Of a stretch of 64,000 nucleotides of DNA, positions 23,101-31,900 are shown piece by piece. Every line of letters starts with the position of its first letter. Positions within the stretch are counted from its first letter, which is position 1. The notes beneath the pieces were generated by a model that saw only the letters and a list, made by a program, of their open reading frames with translations, searched no databases and was not told the DNA's origin. The stretch spans positions 1,381,001 to 1,445,000 of the forward strand of contig JAPFFF010000020.1 of NCBI GenBank assembly GCA_039105265.1, read 5' to 3'. This DNA is from Tritrichomonas musculus. Taxonomy: Eukaryota; Parabasalia; Tritrichomonadida; Tritrichomonadidae. The position numbers were made by a program, and so were the translations under genes.

Positions 23101-24013
23101 TATCTTTTATGCATCAATGTACGCAAATGGATACAATGTATTAGAAATTAACGGAATAACATACGTTATTTCTTGTAGATCAATTTATAACAAAAATGAA
23201 GTTCTTGTTTTGAAAGATCTTTCAAAGCAGGGCAAAAAGTTTGATGAAAAGACGGCAAAAAATTACGGAATCAATCGTGCATTTGTTGGAAGTGAAAATA
23301 ACTACAAACCAATTGATGAAAAAGATAAGGATCAAAATAAAATATGGGCAAATGAGTTTGTTTTCGCTATCAAAGACCAATTCATCCCATTTTGCACATT
23401 TACTGTTATGCGAAAGGATCATTACATCCTTTGGATGGATGAAAATTTAGATAATAATGAAAATTCTAAATATATGAAAGAATTGTCTAAAAACATGGAA
23501 GTTAATATTTATGGTGTAAAAAGTGTTGATGAAGCTCTTAAAATAATTAAAACAAAGAAATATGCAGCTATCAAATTAATAACATCTGCTGGCGGTGACA
23601 AAAAAACTGGTAAAGTTCTTATTGAAGAAGCTAGAAAAATAATTCATTCCAATTTCGTTAGTCTGGTATTTACTAGTAATGTAAATCATATGGAATGGGT
23701 TTCACAAATGGAAAATGTTATTTTAACAACAAATCAAGAAGAATTCAAAGAATTCGCCAAAATCAATATGAATGTAGTAAATATACTTGATTTTGTGAAC
23801 AAGATTAGAAAACCTTATGAAAAACAAACCGGATACCAATTCAAAATAAATGAAGAAGAATTATTACATTTTCCGAACTGTGATGATGATAGTTATTATA
23901 GGATTTATAATTATAGAAATCCTATGAAAGGTTTACTCAGCAAGATCTTATTCTCAAAGTTTTTCATTATATTTACTCTTATATTATTCATTATTTTATA
24001 TATTAAGATATGA
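20195..24013 (+). CDS. LRR_5-coiled coil-LIM-PARP-like-TM protein
   Basis: An intact 1272-residue ORF starts ATGATG. Residues 1-440 are BspA-type LRR_5 repeats (IPAKVKTIDG, LPASVEYIDDECFSF). Residues 446-552 form a charged coiled coil of RLRKEEEE units. Residues 578-636 form a LIM zinc finger with all eight ligands: CxxC, 17 residues, HxxC, CxxC, 22 residues, CxxH. Residues about 860-1070 match a PARP-type ADP-ribosyltransferase fold: YHGSK (His928), GYYGIGIYAT (Tyr965) and WANEFVFAIKDQ (Glu1054), giving the H-Y-E triad of true poly-ADP-ribosylating enzymes. Residues 1073-1190 (ILWMDENLDNNENSKYMKEL) look like an alpha/beta receiver-like domain. The last about 20 residues are hydrophobic (FFIIFTLILFIILYIKI), suggesting a tail anchor. 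NAD-dependent ADP-ribosylation at a membrane is inferred; substrates are unknown. Confidence 0.88.
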   Translation: MMFEIKDGLMVEINEFNKTASIAQSPKATGDIFIPNFFEKENIKYKIISIRDYAFEKCNIDSLTFPEDSEIETFGVRCFSTANIKKLQIPAKVKTIDGCFIRIKDLQEIDFSSNNQHLLFHNNQYLLGKSDDTTNNFDILHFAMFNVEAATIPPQIKVIKEYSFYFHKKLNSIQFSPNSELRIIENNAFSYTKITDLLFPASLEEIKEQSFENASNLKTVKFMPNSNLKKMMQAFSNSKIASISLPASVEYIDDECFSFTPNLCEIEVSEENKFFKSINGDYVEMESVKNSGVFDTILIARRNIESVTIPAHIKVISSNAFQRCKKLKKIVFEPNSSLELIKNYVFCSFACEELVLPPSLKEVGSNSFSGNSKLKSIEFLSKSIILKDGCLNSCAVLSIIFQNADQITFQNKAMNGIPDNAKILVRKNAQLSGEGLEDCRSKTCTIEEEEERLRKEEEERKQKEEEEKLRKEEEERLRKEEEERLRKEEEERLRKEVEERLRKEEEERLRKEENNERIQKEDNERLRMEEEERKQKEEDERKQKEDNERLQTREVKILPKEEPKKVENPIETKKPTFICAACKKQIDTDRYVYYSGRPYHFECVKCSKCNKTFSTGETTSDYRCISPGVFLCERHYNEQAAPNAPKQKFMKEYNQKRKENLFEEVFNKSLLNDEDTSSYPEDEVLVTQEMVDHKIEKNQYEGIIPTIALHVDKPPQEIDCDKLPEVLGDNVAILDVEKKVKKKESKVDNDALINIPEEEEISTIITIALLSCIDLEHEEIKKEHKTYVENLKVKLNSSIGDRAIIGNLDEEPVVDIPDVDKVNKALNKPSINQFQSTVALKDKDVKEIRKKIFEKIKKEKGKENWKYVFSHADLYKELETQVRKDIKENPYEMIIVGQTLITSKFLENEYKLIKSKLKDNAFECFLYHGSKLVNHPKIAHDHFLNPAQDKEVKTRDSGYYGIGIYATDNIFYASMYANGYNVLEINGITYVISCRSIYNKNEVLVLKDLSKQGKKFDEKTAKNYGINRAFVGSENNYKPIDEKDKDQNKIWANEFVFAIKDQFIPFCTFTVMRKDHYILWMDENLDNNENSKYMKELSKNMEVNIYGVKSVDEALKIIKTKKYAAIKLITSAGGDKKTGKVLIEEARKIIHSNFVSLVFTSNVNHMEWVSQMENVILTTNQEEFKEFAKINMNVVNILDFVNKIRKPYEKQTGYQFKINEEELLHFPNCDDDSYYRIYNYRNPMKGLLSKILFSKFFIIFTLILFIILYIKI

Positions 24014-24261
24014 ATTTAGATGCTTTTTAAACATTTCTAAAAGCTTCATATCTAATTTATTAAAAAAAAAAAATGCAAAACTTTTTGTTTTTCATGAGTC
24101 AGGTTCAAATTGAATATTACTTTTTATAAATGAAGAAGAATTATGCATAATTAATGAATTATAACTTTTATATTTATCATTTTCATCAAAATTGTAGTTG
24201 ATCAAATGGAGAAAGAGTTAGAAATCAATAAATAGGTTTCTTTTCCTCGAGTTCTTTTTTT

Positions 24262-24783
24262 CTATATAAACAAGAATTCAACCATTTCATGGTCTTCAAA
24301 GAGGCAAGCCTGTTGCATATATTTATCACCAAATGTTACAGAATTTAATTCTCTAAATAAAGAACTTTTCTTCTTTTTTTTTGGTTGACCTTTCGTTTAT
24401 ATAATATTCAAGAAAAGGAACTTGCAGTACAGTATCTAAATAACGAACCAGTTTCCATTATCAACCAAAAATTTGACAACATCAATATGATCATTCAAAA
24501 CAGCTTCTTACAAAGCATTCCTGTTTGTTTTTGTTGCTTCCTGATTAATATCAAATCCTTGTATTTTAACAAGATATTGAACGATATCAAGATGACCTTT
24601 TGCAGCAGCACAAGCCAATGGAATATAAGATTTTGAGCATTTATTTTTAAATTCCAATCTAAATTGTGAATTGTTCATTAATGTCTTAACCATATTCAAT
24701 GTACCTCTTTCACATGCATAATGAAGAGGTGTACGAAATGCAGTTCTTTGGTCATTAATGAAATGATTCAAAAAAATAGGGGG
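24262..24783 (-). pseudogene. Ankyrin-repeat gene debris
   Basis: The minus strand encodes recognisable ankyrin repeats: RTPLHYACERGTLNMVKTLM, then IPLACAAAKGHLDIVQYLVK, then NAL, an in-frame TAA, and EAVLNDHIDVVKFLVDNG. A further piece, in another frame nearer 24270-24370, reads QQACLFEDHEMVEFLFI. There is no proper start. It is a decayed multi-ankyrin gene with at least one nonsense codon and one frame change. Confidence 0.75.
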
Positions 24784-25209
24784 TCGATTCAAAAAATAAT
24801 TGATTTCAAAGGAAAACGATAATAAAAATTTATTTTGAGAAAAAAATATTTGAAAAAAAATTTTTTTTCTTAAAATTATATTTTCTGAAAAAATATTCAA
24901 TTTTTTCTTAACTTGATCGTCGACCCCTATTTTATTGAATGAGACCCCTATTTTTTTTGGGGGGCACTTTATAAATTCTTTTTTTTTTTTTTTTGATTTT
25001 AAATAATTTTTTTAATATCATTAAAAGGCGTAATAAACTGGTTTTCATTTAAAAATTGAAAGATTATTTAAATTTATATAAATTGAAAGAAAAAAATAAA
25101 TCTCTCAAAATAAAATTTATTAAAAATGACCGTTAAGAGAAAGTCAAAATTTTAGATATAAAATTTTTAAAATTTTAGATACAAAATTTATAAAATTTTA
25201 GAAAGAAAA
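24784..25209. other. AT-rich intergenic DNA with a short tandem repeat
   Basis: No gene is seen. Just before the next ORF, at about 25147-25203, a unit close to AAAATTTTAGATAYAAAATT is repeated two and a half times. It may contain the promoter or 5' leader of the nuclease-like gene. Confidence 0.45.
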
Positions 25210-26229
25210 ATGTTATCATATCAATTTTATAATATGATTCCCAAATCAAATACCGCAAAAGGAATAAGAAAGCGAGATAATTCTTTGGATGATTATATTA
25301 GCCAATTTGATTCGATGCTTAATACTTTATCCACCGGTTCGGAAAATCTTAAAGAAATAGAAAAGCAAAATTCGATCATACTCAATAAACTAGACATGAT
25401 TGAACTTTTAATCAAAAAATTACTGCCAACCAATGAAATTTTGCCTTCTACAAATAAACAAAAAAAGAAGAAGTTAAACAAATCAGAACGAAATAAAACT
25501 ACTAAAAAGAAACAAAACACGAAGGCAAACAGAAAAGTTACAATAATCCAAACAAATACAGACTCATCAGCTTTATCCTCATCTTCAGACGAAGAAGATT
25601 CAAAAAACAATAACTTGACAACAAAAAAATCAAGAAAAGTCCAAAACAGAGAAAACGATCCAGGATTCTTGATTGGATATCATGGTGAAGGTCTGACATA
25701 TGAAGATATTGCTAAAATGCAATGCTTCACAAAAATCGAATGGAACGGATTATCGCAAAACAGAAATCTTGCATCCATTACATTGAACAATGGCAATCAA
25801 TATTTCATTGAAGAAGATGGTGAACATTATGATTTATATGCAGAAGATTCTAAAAAGGATAAATATTACTTCGAGGTTAAATCCACGAATGAATCAACAA
25901 GAGGTAAAAGCATAAGTCCAGCACAGAAAAAATTCATGCATAAACTAAATCATAAAACATCACATTTCATTTTGGCAGTCATAACGAAAGTTTTTTCAGC
26001 TCCAGTAATTAATTATTTTCTTTTCATTCCTGGTTTCAATTTTTTGCCTATTGAAATCGACAGAAATGCTGAACAAGTAAATTGGCGAAAAATTGTTAAA
26101 GAAATGAAAGAAAATAAAAAATACGCTTCTGCAGTTGCTGCATCTAGTTTAAAAGAAAAGAATGCAGTGAAAGCAAAAGCAAAAATAAGTATTGGCCGAA
26201 AAAATATGACTAAAACGATAGCCAATTGA
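25210..26229 (+). CDS. PD-(D/E)XK nuclease-fold protein (DUF3883-like)
   Basis: A complete 339-residue ORF. The N-terminal part is helical (EKQNSIILNKLDMIELLIKK), followed by a strongly basic stretch (KKKKLNKSERNKTTKKKQ) that could be a nuclear signal, then an acidic serine tract. The C-terminal half has the restriction-endonuclease-like pattern Asp208 in HYDLYA, then FEVKST (Glu222-x-Lys224), then SPAQKKFM at the position of the following helix. This order matches DUF3883 or NO VEIN-type domains. Metal-dependent DNA cleavage is what the fold would suggest, but many DUF3883 proteins are uncharacterised and activity is only inferred. No partner gene or inverted repeats flank it. Confidence 0.65.
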   Translation: MLSYQFYNMIPKSNTAKGIRKRDNSLDDYISQFDSMLNTLSTGSENLKEIEKQNSIILNKLDMIELLIKKLLPTNEILPSTNKQKKKKLNKSERNKTTKKKQNTKANRKVTIIQTNTDSSALSSSSDEEDSKNNNLTTKKSRKVQNRENDPGFLIGYHGEGLTYEDIAKMQCFTKIEWNGLSQNRNLASITLNNGNQYFIEEDGEHYDLYAEDSKKDKYYFEVKSTNESTRGKSISPAQKKFMHKLNHKTSHFILAVITKVFSAPVINYFLFIPGFNFLPIEIDRNAEQVNWRKIVKEMKENKKYASAVAASSLKEKNAVKAKAKISIGRKNMTKTIAN

Positions 26230-26586
26230 AATTGAAATAACAGAATAATATATGTCGATATATGTATGATATATATTATTGCAATTATTTCAGACTAAAT
26301 AAACAACCAAAACCCAATTTTTTTTTTATTGTTTTTTTATTGAAAAAATGTATATATACTTTTTTCGACAGACGTTAACAATAATAATATACATTTTTCT
26401 TGATGTGAAAAATAATTTTCTTTATTATTTTAGAACAAATCAATATTTTAATTAGTTTTATAAATTATATTATAAAATGATGAATGTTTAGCCAAAAACG
26501 ATTGAGAAAAGTTAAATTTTTATATAAAAATTTTTGTCGAAAAAAGTATAAATTTTCGATCTACCAATTTTCCATATTTTTAAAAA
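26230..26586. other. AT-rich intergenic DNA
   Basis: No gene seen; one poly-T tract near 26319. Confidence 0.5.
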
Positions 26587-27135
26587 TGAGTTCTAGATCA
26601 ATAATACTTTCATCTTTAGGACTAAGAAACCTTATTATTGATGAAAATGATTTTACATTTATATTTGGGAATTGCCAAATACATATGAACAGTATTTTCA
26701 CGTCTTCATCATGCTGATCCAACAATAACCCAAATTTGTTATGAAAATCCATCAGAATCAGATTTTCCACAATTTGAAGAAATTTTTACAGAAGAAATGA
26801 AATCCTTGCTTCAACAAATTTCATGTGGATTTTCAATTACATTAAATGATGACCAAAGTATCAAAATGCGAGTCATTTCAATTCTCTTAGGAAATGAAGA
26901 ACTTTTCAATACGATAAATGAGGTTTACCCTTTAAAATTCAATCTTCAAAATATTGAAAGATATTTGCAAAATCTGCGATTTTTCTATTATCTTTCACAA
27001 TCAACAAGATCTTTTGATTTTTCAGATATCATCAGAACAATTGCAAGAAACTTCTATGAAATTGATCAAAATATATTATCTTGTTTACCAAAATCAATTT
27101 TATATAAGTACTCAGCAATGTGAAATTGTGGGTAA
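26587..27135 (+). pseudogene. BTB-like N-terminal domain relic
   Basis: Starts ILSSLGLRNLIIDENDFTFI and IFGNCQIHMNSIF, the DFTFxxxxxxxxxNxFFA pattern that opens the large trichomonad BTB-like family. The reading frame changes near 26700 and continues ADPTITQICYENPSESDFPQ and FFYYLSQSTRSFDFSDIIRT in the next frame, ending near CLPKSILY. The 3' end is interrupted by an hAT-like MITE at 27139. At least one frameshift is present, so it is a pseudogene. Confidence 0.7.
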
Positions 27136-27138
27136 TCT

Positions 27139-27594
27139 TAGGCTTGTTAAGTCTCGATTTTCGATATCGATAATTGATCCATTTTTCTGATATCAATATC
27201 AAATCAAAAATTTTATCTCTGATATCAATAATGAATAAAAATTAAAGATCGATTATCAATATTGAAATTTTTTTAACGTATCAAATTTTTGTAAACTTTT
27301 TTAACTGTTTACTTCACATATCCGTTATAAAATTTATTAAAAGCTGATTCTTTTACATAATAAGTTAGAATATATTTATTTTATACCATTAAAATACTAT
27401 TTTTAATGTTTTTTTCAGGTATTAATTTCGATTAATCAAGATTCGATATCAAAAGCATATTTTTTTTGTATCACATTTCATACTTGATAATCGAATTCAT
27501 CAATAAAAAGTTCCAATCGATAGCATTTTATTATCGATTATCTGAGTTAAAAAAAGTGCCAAACCTGATAATTGATATCAGAATAACAAGCCTA
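27139..27594. mobile_element. hAT-like MITE with 8-bp target duplication
   Basis: A 456-bp element has inverted ends TAGGCTTGTTA and TAACAAGCCTA and the 8-bp duplication GGTAATCT on both sides (27131-27138 and 27595-27602). Inside, subterminal motifs such as GATATCGATAATTG recur in both orientations. TAGG-type ends with an 8-bp duplication are the hallmark of hAT elements. There is no coding capacity. Confidence 0.9.
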
Positions 27595-27602
27595 GGTAAT
27601 CT

Positions 27603-27908
27603 TTATATAAAGAAAAATATAAAAAGTGTATTTTCTCCATAAAATTTTCAAAATTTGTTATTTTTTAGATAAGCCCACTTTTATTAAAATTATAAAAAGT
27701 GTATTTTCTCCATAAAATTATCAAAATGTGAATTGATATAAATTTTAGTCATTTTTATATCATTAATGATAAAGACATTTAAGATACTCATTGGAGTTTT
27801 ATTTTATACCATTATAAACTTCAACTATGAAAGGAGATTATGGAATCATTTCCTTTTAAATTTATTTTCTCAGTTGTTGAAAAAATTTATAAATGCTTTT
27901 TTTCTTTA
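27603..27908. repeat. Short direct repeats between MITE and unknown gene
   Basis: ATAAAAAGTGTATTTTCTCC occurs twice, 72 bp apart (from about 27618 and 27690). A separate 26-bp segment AATGATAAAGACATTTAAGA at 27768 onward is repeated at 27913 onward, where it is the 3' coding end of the next gene. This indicates local duplication of the gene's end. Confidence 0.65.
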
Positions 27909-28634
27909 TTAATGATAAAGACATTTAAGATACTCTTCTTTATTGTTCCAATAACCAAAGAATGAGCCTCCTCTATCATTATTCACTTTTGATTCATATG
28001 TATTTTTGTATAACGATATTTCAGAGAATAATGACCAATATGGTAATTCTGGATGGCCTTGTTCATAGAAATATTCTGGTGGCCTACTATCAATATCGAA
28101 TATCAATCCTCCATCTTTCAATCTGTTAATTAGTTCTTGAAATGTATCAGCTCTTAATGGTACTTTAACCCAATTATATCCTTTATCATCAGAAACCTTG
28201 TAATTAAAGAAATATTTATCATCTGCATTTATTCGTGGTGCAACAACATTTTGAAGAATATGAACTAAATCATTATTCAATCTTTGTTTTCCATAATTAT
28301 TTAATGGTTCAAAATTTACTCTCCAATTTGTTGGCGAATCTGTTATTGTATTAATGATTTCATTAACTAATTCATTTTGTTTTTCTTCTGTGTTATATCT
28401 CTTCCAATCTAAGAATGATTTAATCAATTTACGATTCTGTTTTGATGCAGATTCATTTTCATTTGCTTCTTCTTTCGTTCTTATTCTGTAGAATTCTTTC
28501 AATTGATTTCTATGTGTAATTAAGTCATTTAAGAATGTTTGATGCTTCTTACCATGAGGTCTTCTATCATGATTTATCAAAGGTTGTTCACCAATATTCA
28601 TGAAATCGTTTTCGAAATCCATATTATGTTCCAT
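27909..28634 (-). CDS. Unrecognised 241-residue protein
   Basis: A single clean ORF from ATG 28634. The product is hydrophilic and charged. A basic N-terminal part (DRRPHGKKHQTFLNDLITHR) is followed by a helical region (LIKSFLDWKRYNTEEKQ) and an aromatic C-terminal part (PPEYFYEQGHPELPYWSLFS). There is no signal peptide, TM segment or recognised motif. It is GC-richer than its neighbours, like the small orphan ORFs near 45.4 kb, which may hint at a mobile-element origin. That is only compositional, and no function is proposed. Confidence 0.55.
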   Translation of the reverse strand: MEHNMDFENDFMNIGEQPLINHDRRPHGKKHQTFLNDLITHRNQLKEFYRIRTKEEANENESASKQNRKLIKSFLDWKRYNTEEKQNELVNEIINTITDSPTNWRVNFEPLNNYGKQRLNNDLVHILQNVVAPRINADDKYFFNYKVSDDKGYNWVKVPLRADTFQELINRLKDGGLIFDIDSRPPEYFYEQGHPELPYWSLFSEISLYKNTYESKVNNDRGGSFFGYWNNKEEYLKCLYH

Positions 28635-28763
28635 TTAATGTAAAGAAAAAAGTATAAAATTATGTAAAATATAATTTGATATTTATGTAAGTCAAATGAA
28701 TGAATGTTCATAGCTGAGAAACAATGAATTATCTCTCAATAAAATGTGGCTAATTGCCTTGAA

Positions 28764-28813
28764 ATTGTGAGGACTGGGATGCCATGTTTGCATGGCGTCC
28801 AAGGACTCACAAT
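28764..28813. repeat. GC-richer hairpin (two 23-base arms, 4-base loop)
   Basis: ATTGTGAGGACTGGGATGCC-ATG pairs with CATGGCGTCCAAGGACTCAC-AAT across TTTG with few mismatches. The patch stands out from the AT-rich flanks. The surrounding minus-strand frame has no ATG, so an RNA hairpin or foldback remnant is more likely than coding. Confidence 0.6.
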
Positions 28814-28982
28814 TATAAACTACTAAAGGTAAAATTTTCTCAAAAAAATCTACTTTTGAATAATAAAGTTCTCTCAAAAAGTGGAGGTGCAGAAAAGCCG
28901 ATTTTTAAAAATTTTTCAAAATATTTTCGTACGTTTATTTAAGCAAAAAAATATGACAGATAATTATTCAGAGAATTTTTAC

Positions 28983-31900
28983 TTAAAGTTTATCAAAAAA
29001 GCTAATAATTTTCCTTTTAAACATTTCAAAAACTCTTTTGATATTTTTTAAAGAGAAAACACCAAGAATATTATATAAAATGTTTTTTATTTGATTATCA
29101 TTTCCTTTGTATGACTTTAAAAGTTCTATTATTTTCTTATTTTTAAAGTATGATGCTAAATATAATGCTGTTGTATGAAATATTTTTTTAAATTTTATTA
29201 AAAGTTTTTTTTAAATTTCATAAAAAAGATTATTGGTTAAATACTAAAAAAATTTAAGAAAAAATTATATTATGGAAATTATTTTAAAATCAAATTAAAA
29301 AGCATCATATAAATAGAATTAAAACAATAGTTTAAATTCGATTAAATTAAAAAAAATTGTGACAATATTGATATCTATTTTTGGATGTTTCAATAAAAGT
29401 TGAACAATTTCATAATAACTCTGTCTAATTGAAATTATTAAAGCAGTTTTATAAATATTTTTGTTTAATTTCATTAAAATAAATAATAAATTTCATTAAA
29501 ATTTAAATGAAAAATAAGATGAAAAAAACTATAAAATACCATTTAATGCCAATTTAAATGAAATGAAAATAATATAATTCAAAATAAAGTCATCTAAAAA
29601 TTTGAGTGAAATTGAATTAAAAAATGAAATATGAAATTTTATTACAAAATATAAAATCAGATTGTGATAATATTAACATCAATTTTTGGATGCCGTAATA
29701 AAAGCTGAACAATTTCATGATCTCTATTTTCAATTGCAATATTCAATGCTGTTTTGTAAAGATATATCAAAATTTCATTTAAAACTAAAAACAATTTCAT
29801 CAAATATATATTATTTAATTTTATTGAAATATAAAAATCGTAAATATCATAAAGTATAAATTACAATTATATAAATGAATCTTACAAAATTTCATTAAAC
29901 TTGTTAAAAAAATTGAATTTAATAATTAAAATGTAATGTTATAAAAAGTGCTTTTATTAAATTATGATAATATTTACATCAATACTAGGATGATTTAATA
30001 AAAGTTGAACAATTTCAATGTTTTTTTTATTAATAGCAAATGTTAATGGCGTTTCATAAATAAAATAGTATTTCTAATTTGATATAAATTGTAAAAAAAA
30101 TATCATCAAATAAAACCATTAAAATAAAATTTAAACTTATTTTTAATTGAATTGAAATATTATGTTCGGAATTTTATCAAAAAAAAAAATTGATTTTAAA
30201 TTGTAATAGTATTAACATCAATATTTGGATGTCTTAATAAAAGTTTTACTATTTCAATAATTTCTTTATCAATAGCCAAAATCAAAGCGTTCTTATAAAA
30301 AAAAAAGAATTAAATTTCATAAAAATTTGTTTTTTAATTTCATTAAAATACATACAATAAACATAATTAAATTCTTTCAAAATTATATTAAAGATATAAA
30401 TTATAAATTGTATTCAAAAAATGTAATATGAAATTTTGTTAAAAGAAAAATTTTAAATTGTAATTAAATTTATATCAATTTTTGGATGTTCTATTAAGCA
30501 TTTTACCATATAAATATTATTCTTTTCAATTGCTGCATATAATGGTGTTTTATTTAAAATTTTATTAAATTACATAAATATTATATGTAATTTCATACAA
30601 AAATATTATTATAAAATATAATTCAAAATATGGTTATATGAAATTTTATGAAAATATTAATCATTAATCCAATTAGAAAAGCTGTGAAATTTTATTATAA
30701 AAAAAATTCTAAATAGTAGTGATATTAACATCAATTTTTGGATTTTTTAATAAAAATTGGAATAATTCTACATTGTTCTTTTCAATTGCAACACTCAAAG
30801 GTGAATTATTAAAAATGAGACAAAACTTCATAAAACCAGTAAAAGTGATTTTTTCATATATACGACCTTTGACAACATTCAAATATATAAAAAAGATTTT
30901 ATTAATGATTATAAAAGAATTTCATAAATATTAATTTTGAATTGAATTTGAAAAAATAAATTATAAATTTTAAAAACAAGAAGGTATTAAATTTCAATGA
31001 TATTTGTATTTATATCTTGATGTTGTAACAAAAGTTGAATAATATTAATATTTCCAATTTCAATAGCAACGCATAATGCTGTCTTATTTATAACATTTTA
31101 AAATATTTGTCTCAATTTCATTAAAATCAAATTTAATATATTATAGTTGGTGGACATAATTCTGTTTTGGAGACATAATTATGTTTTCACATCATTTCTA
31201 TATATTCAAATTGGACTTTTAAAAAAACAATTGTAGAACAATTAATATCATATTGGATACATTCTATTCCCAGATTTTCATTCACTTTTATCAAACTAAA
31301 TTTGATCATAAATATGATATCGAATTTTTAATTTCTGAATATTTTTTTATTATTTGAAAAAAAATTATAATTTACTTTTTATCTATATTTAAAATGTATC
31401 ATTATTATTTATTGAAATAAAATAGATAATTAGAAAAAATGGTTTCATTTTGATTTCACTACTCAAAAAACTCATTTTATATCACATTTCATGCTTTTAC
31501 CATAAAAAAAAGGTTGTTTTAATTTGCTCTAACATAGTTATTATTTTAGAATATAATGTATATATTATATTTTAGAAAAAAATTTATTGAAATAATAATT
31601 ATATAAAACGAAAAAGTGTTTTCAAAATATGACAAAAATCATTCATACAAAATTACTAATTTTTAAAAATGAGTTTATTTTATTTCAAATTAGATGCAGT
31701 ATTAATCATCTATATGATGCATATAATATATTAAATATAATAATATGGTTGAAAAAGAATCAATCTTGGAAAAATTTCATTTTTCTTTTTTTCATTCAAA
31801 ATCATTCATAAATCACTCATGCATAATTGATATGATTTCAGAATTACATTATTTGATAACACATACAATGAAATATATTATTAATCCTCTAAAAATCATT

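Noticed and set aside
28692-28877. 61-residue minus-strand ORF
   Set aside because: Starts with TTG, lacks any ATG, and is dominated by the GC-richer hairpin.
30719-30934. 71-residue plus-strand ORF
   Set aside because: Antisense of one ankyrin cassette and its spacer.
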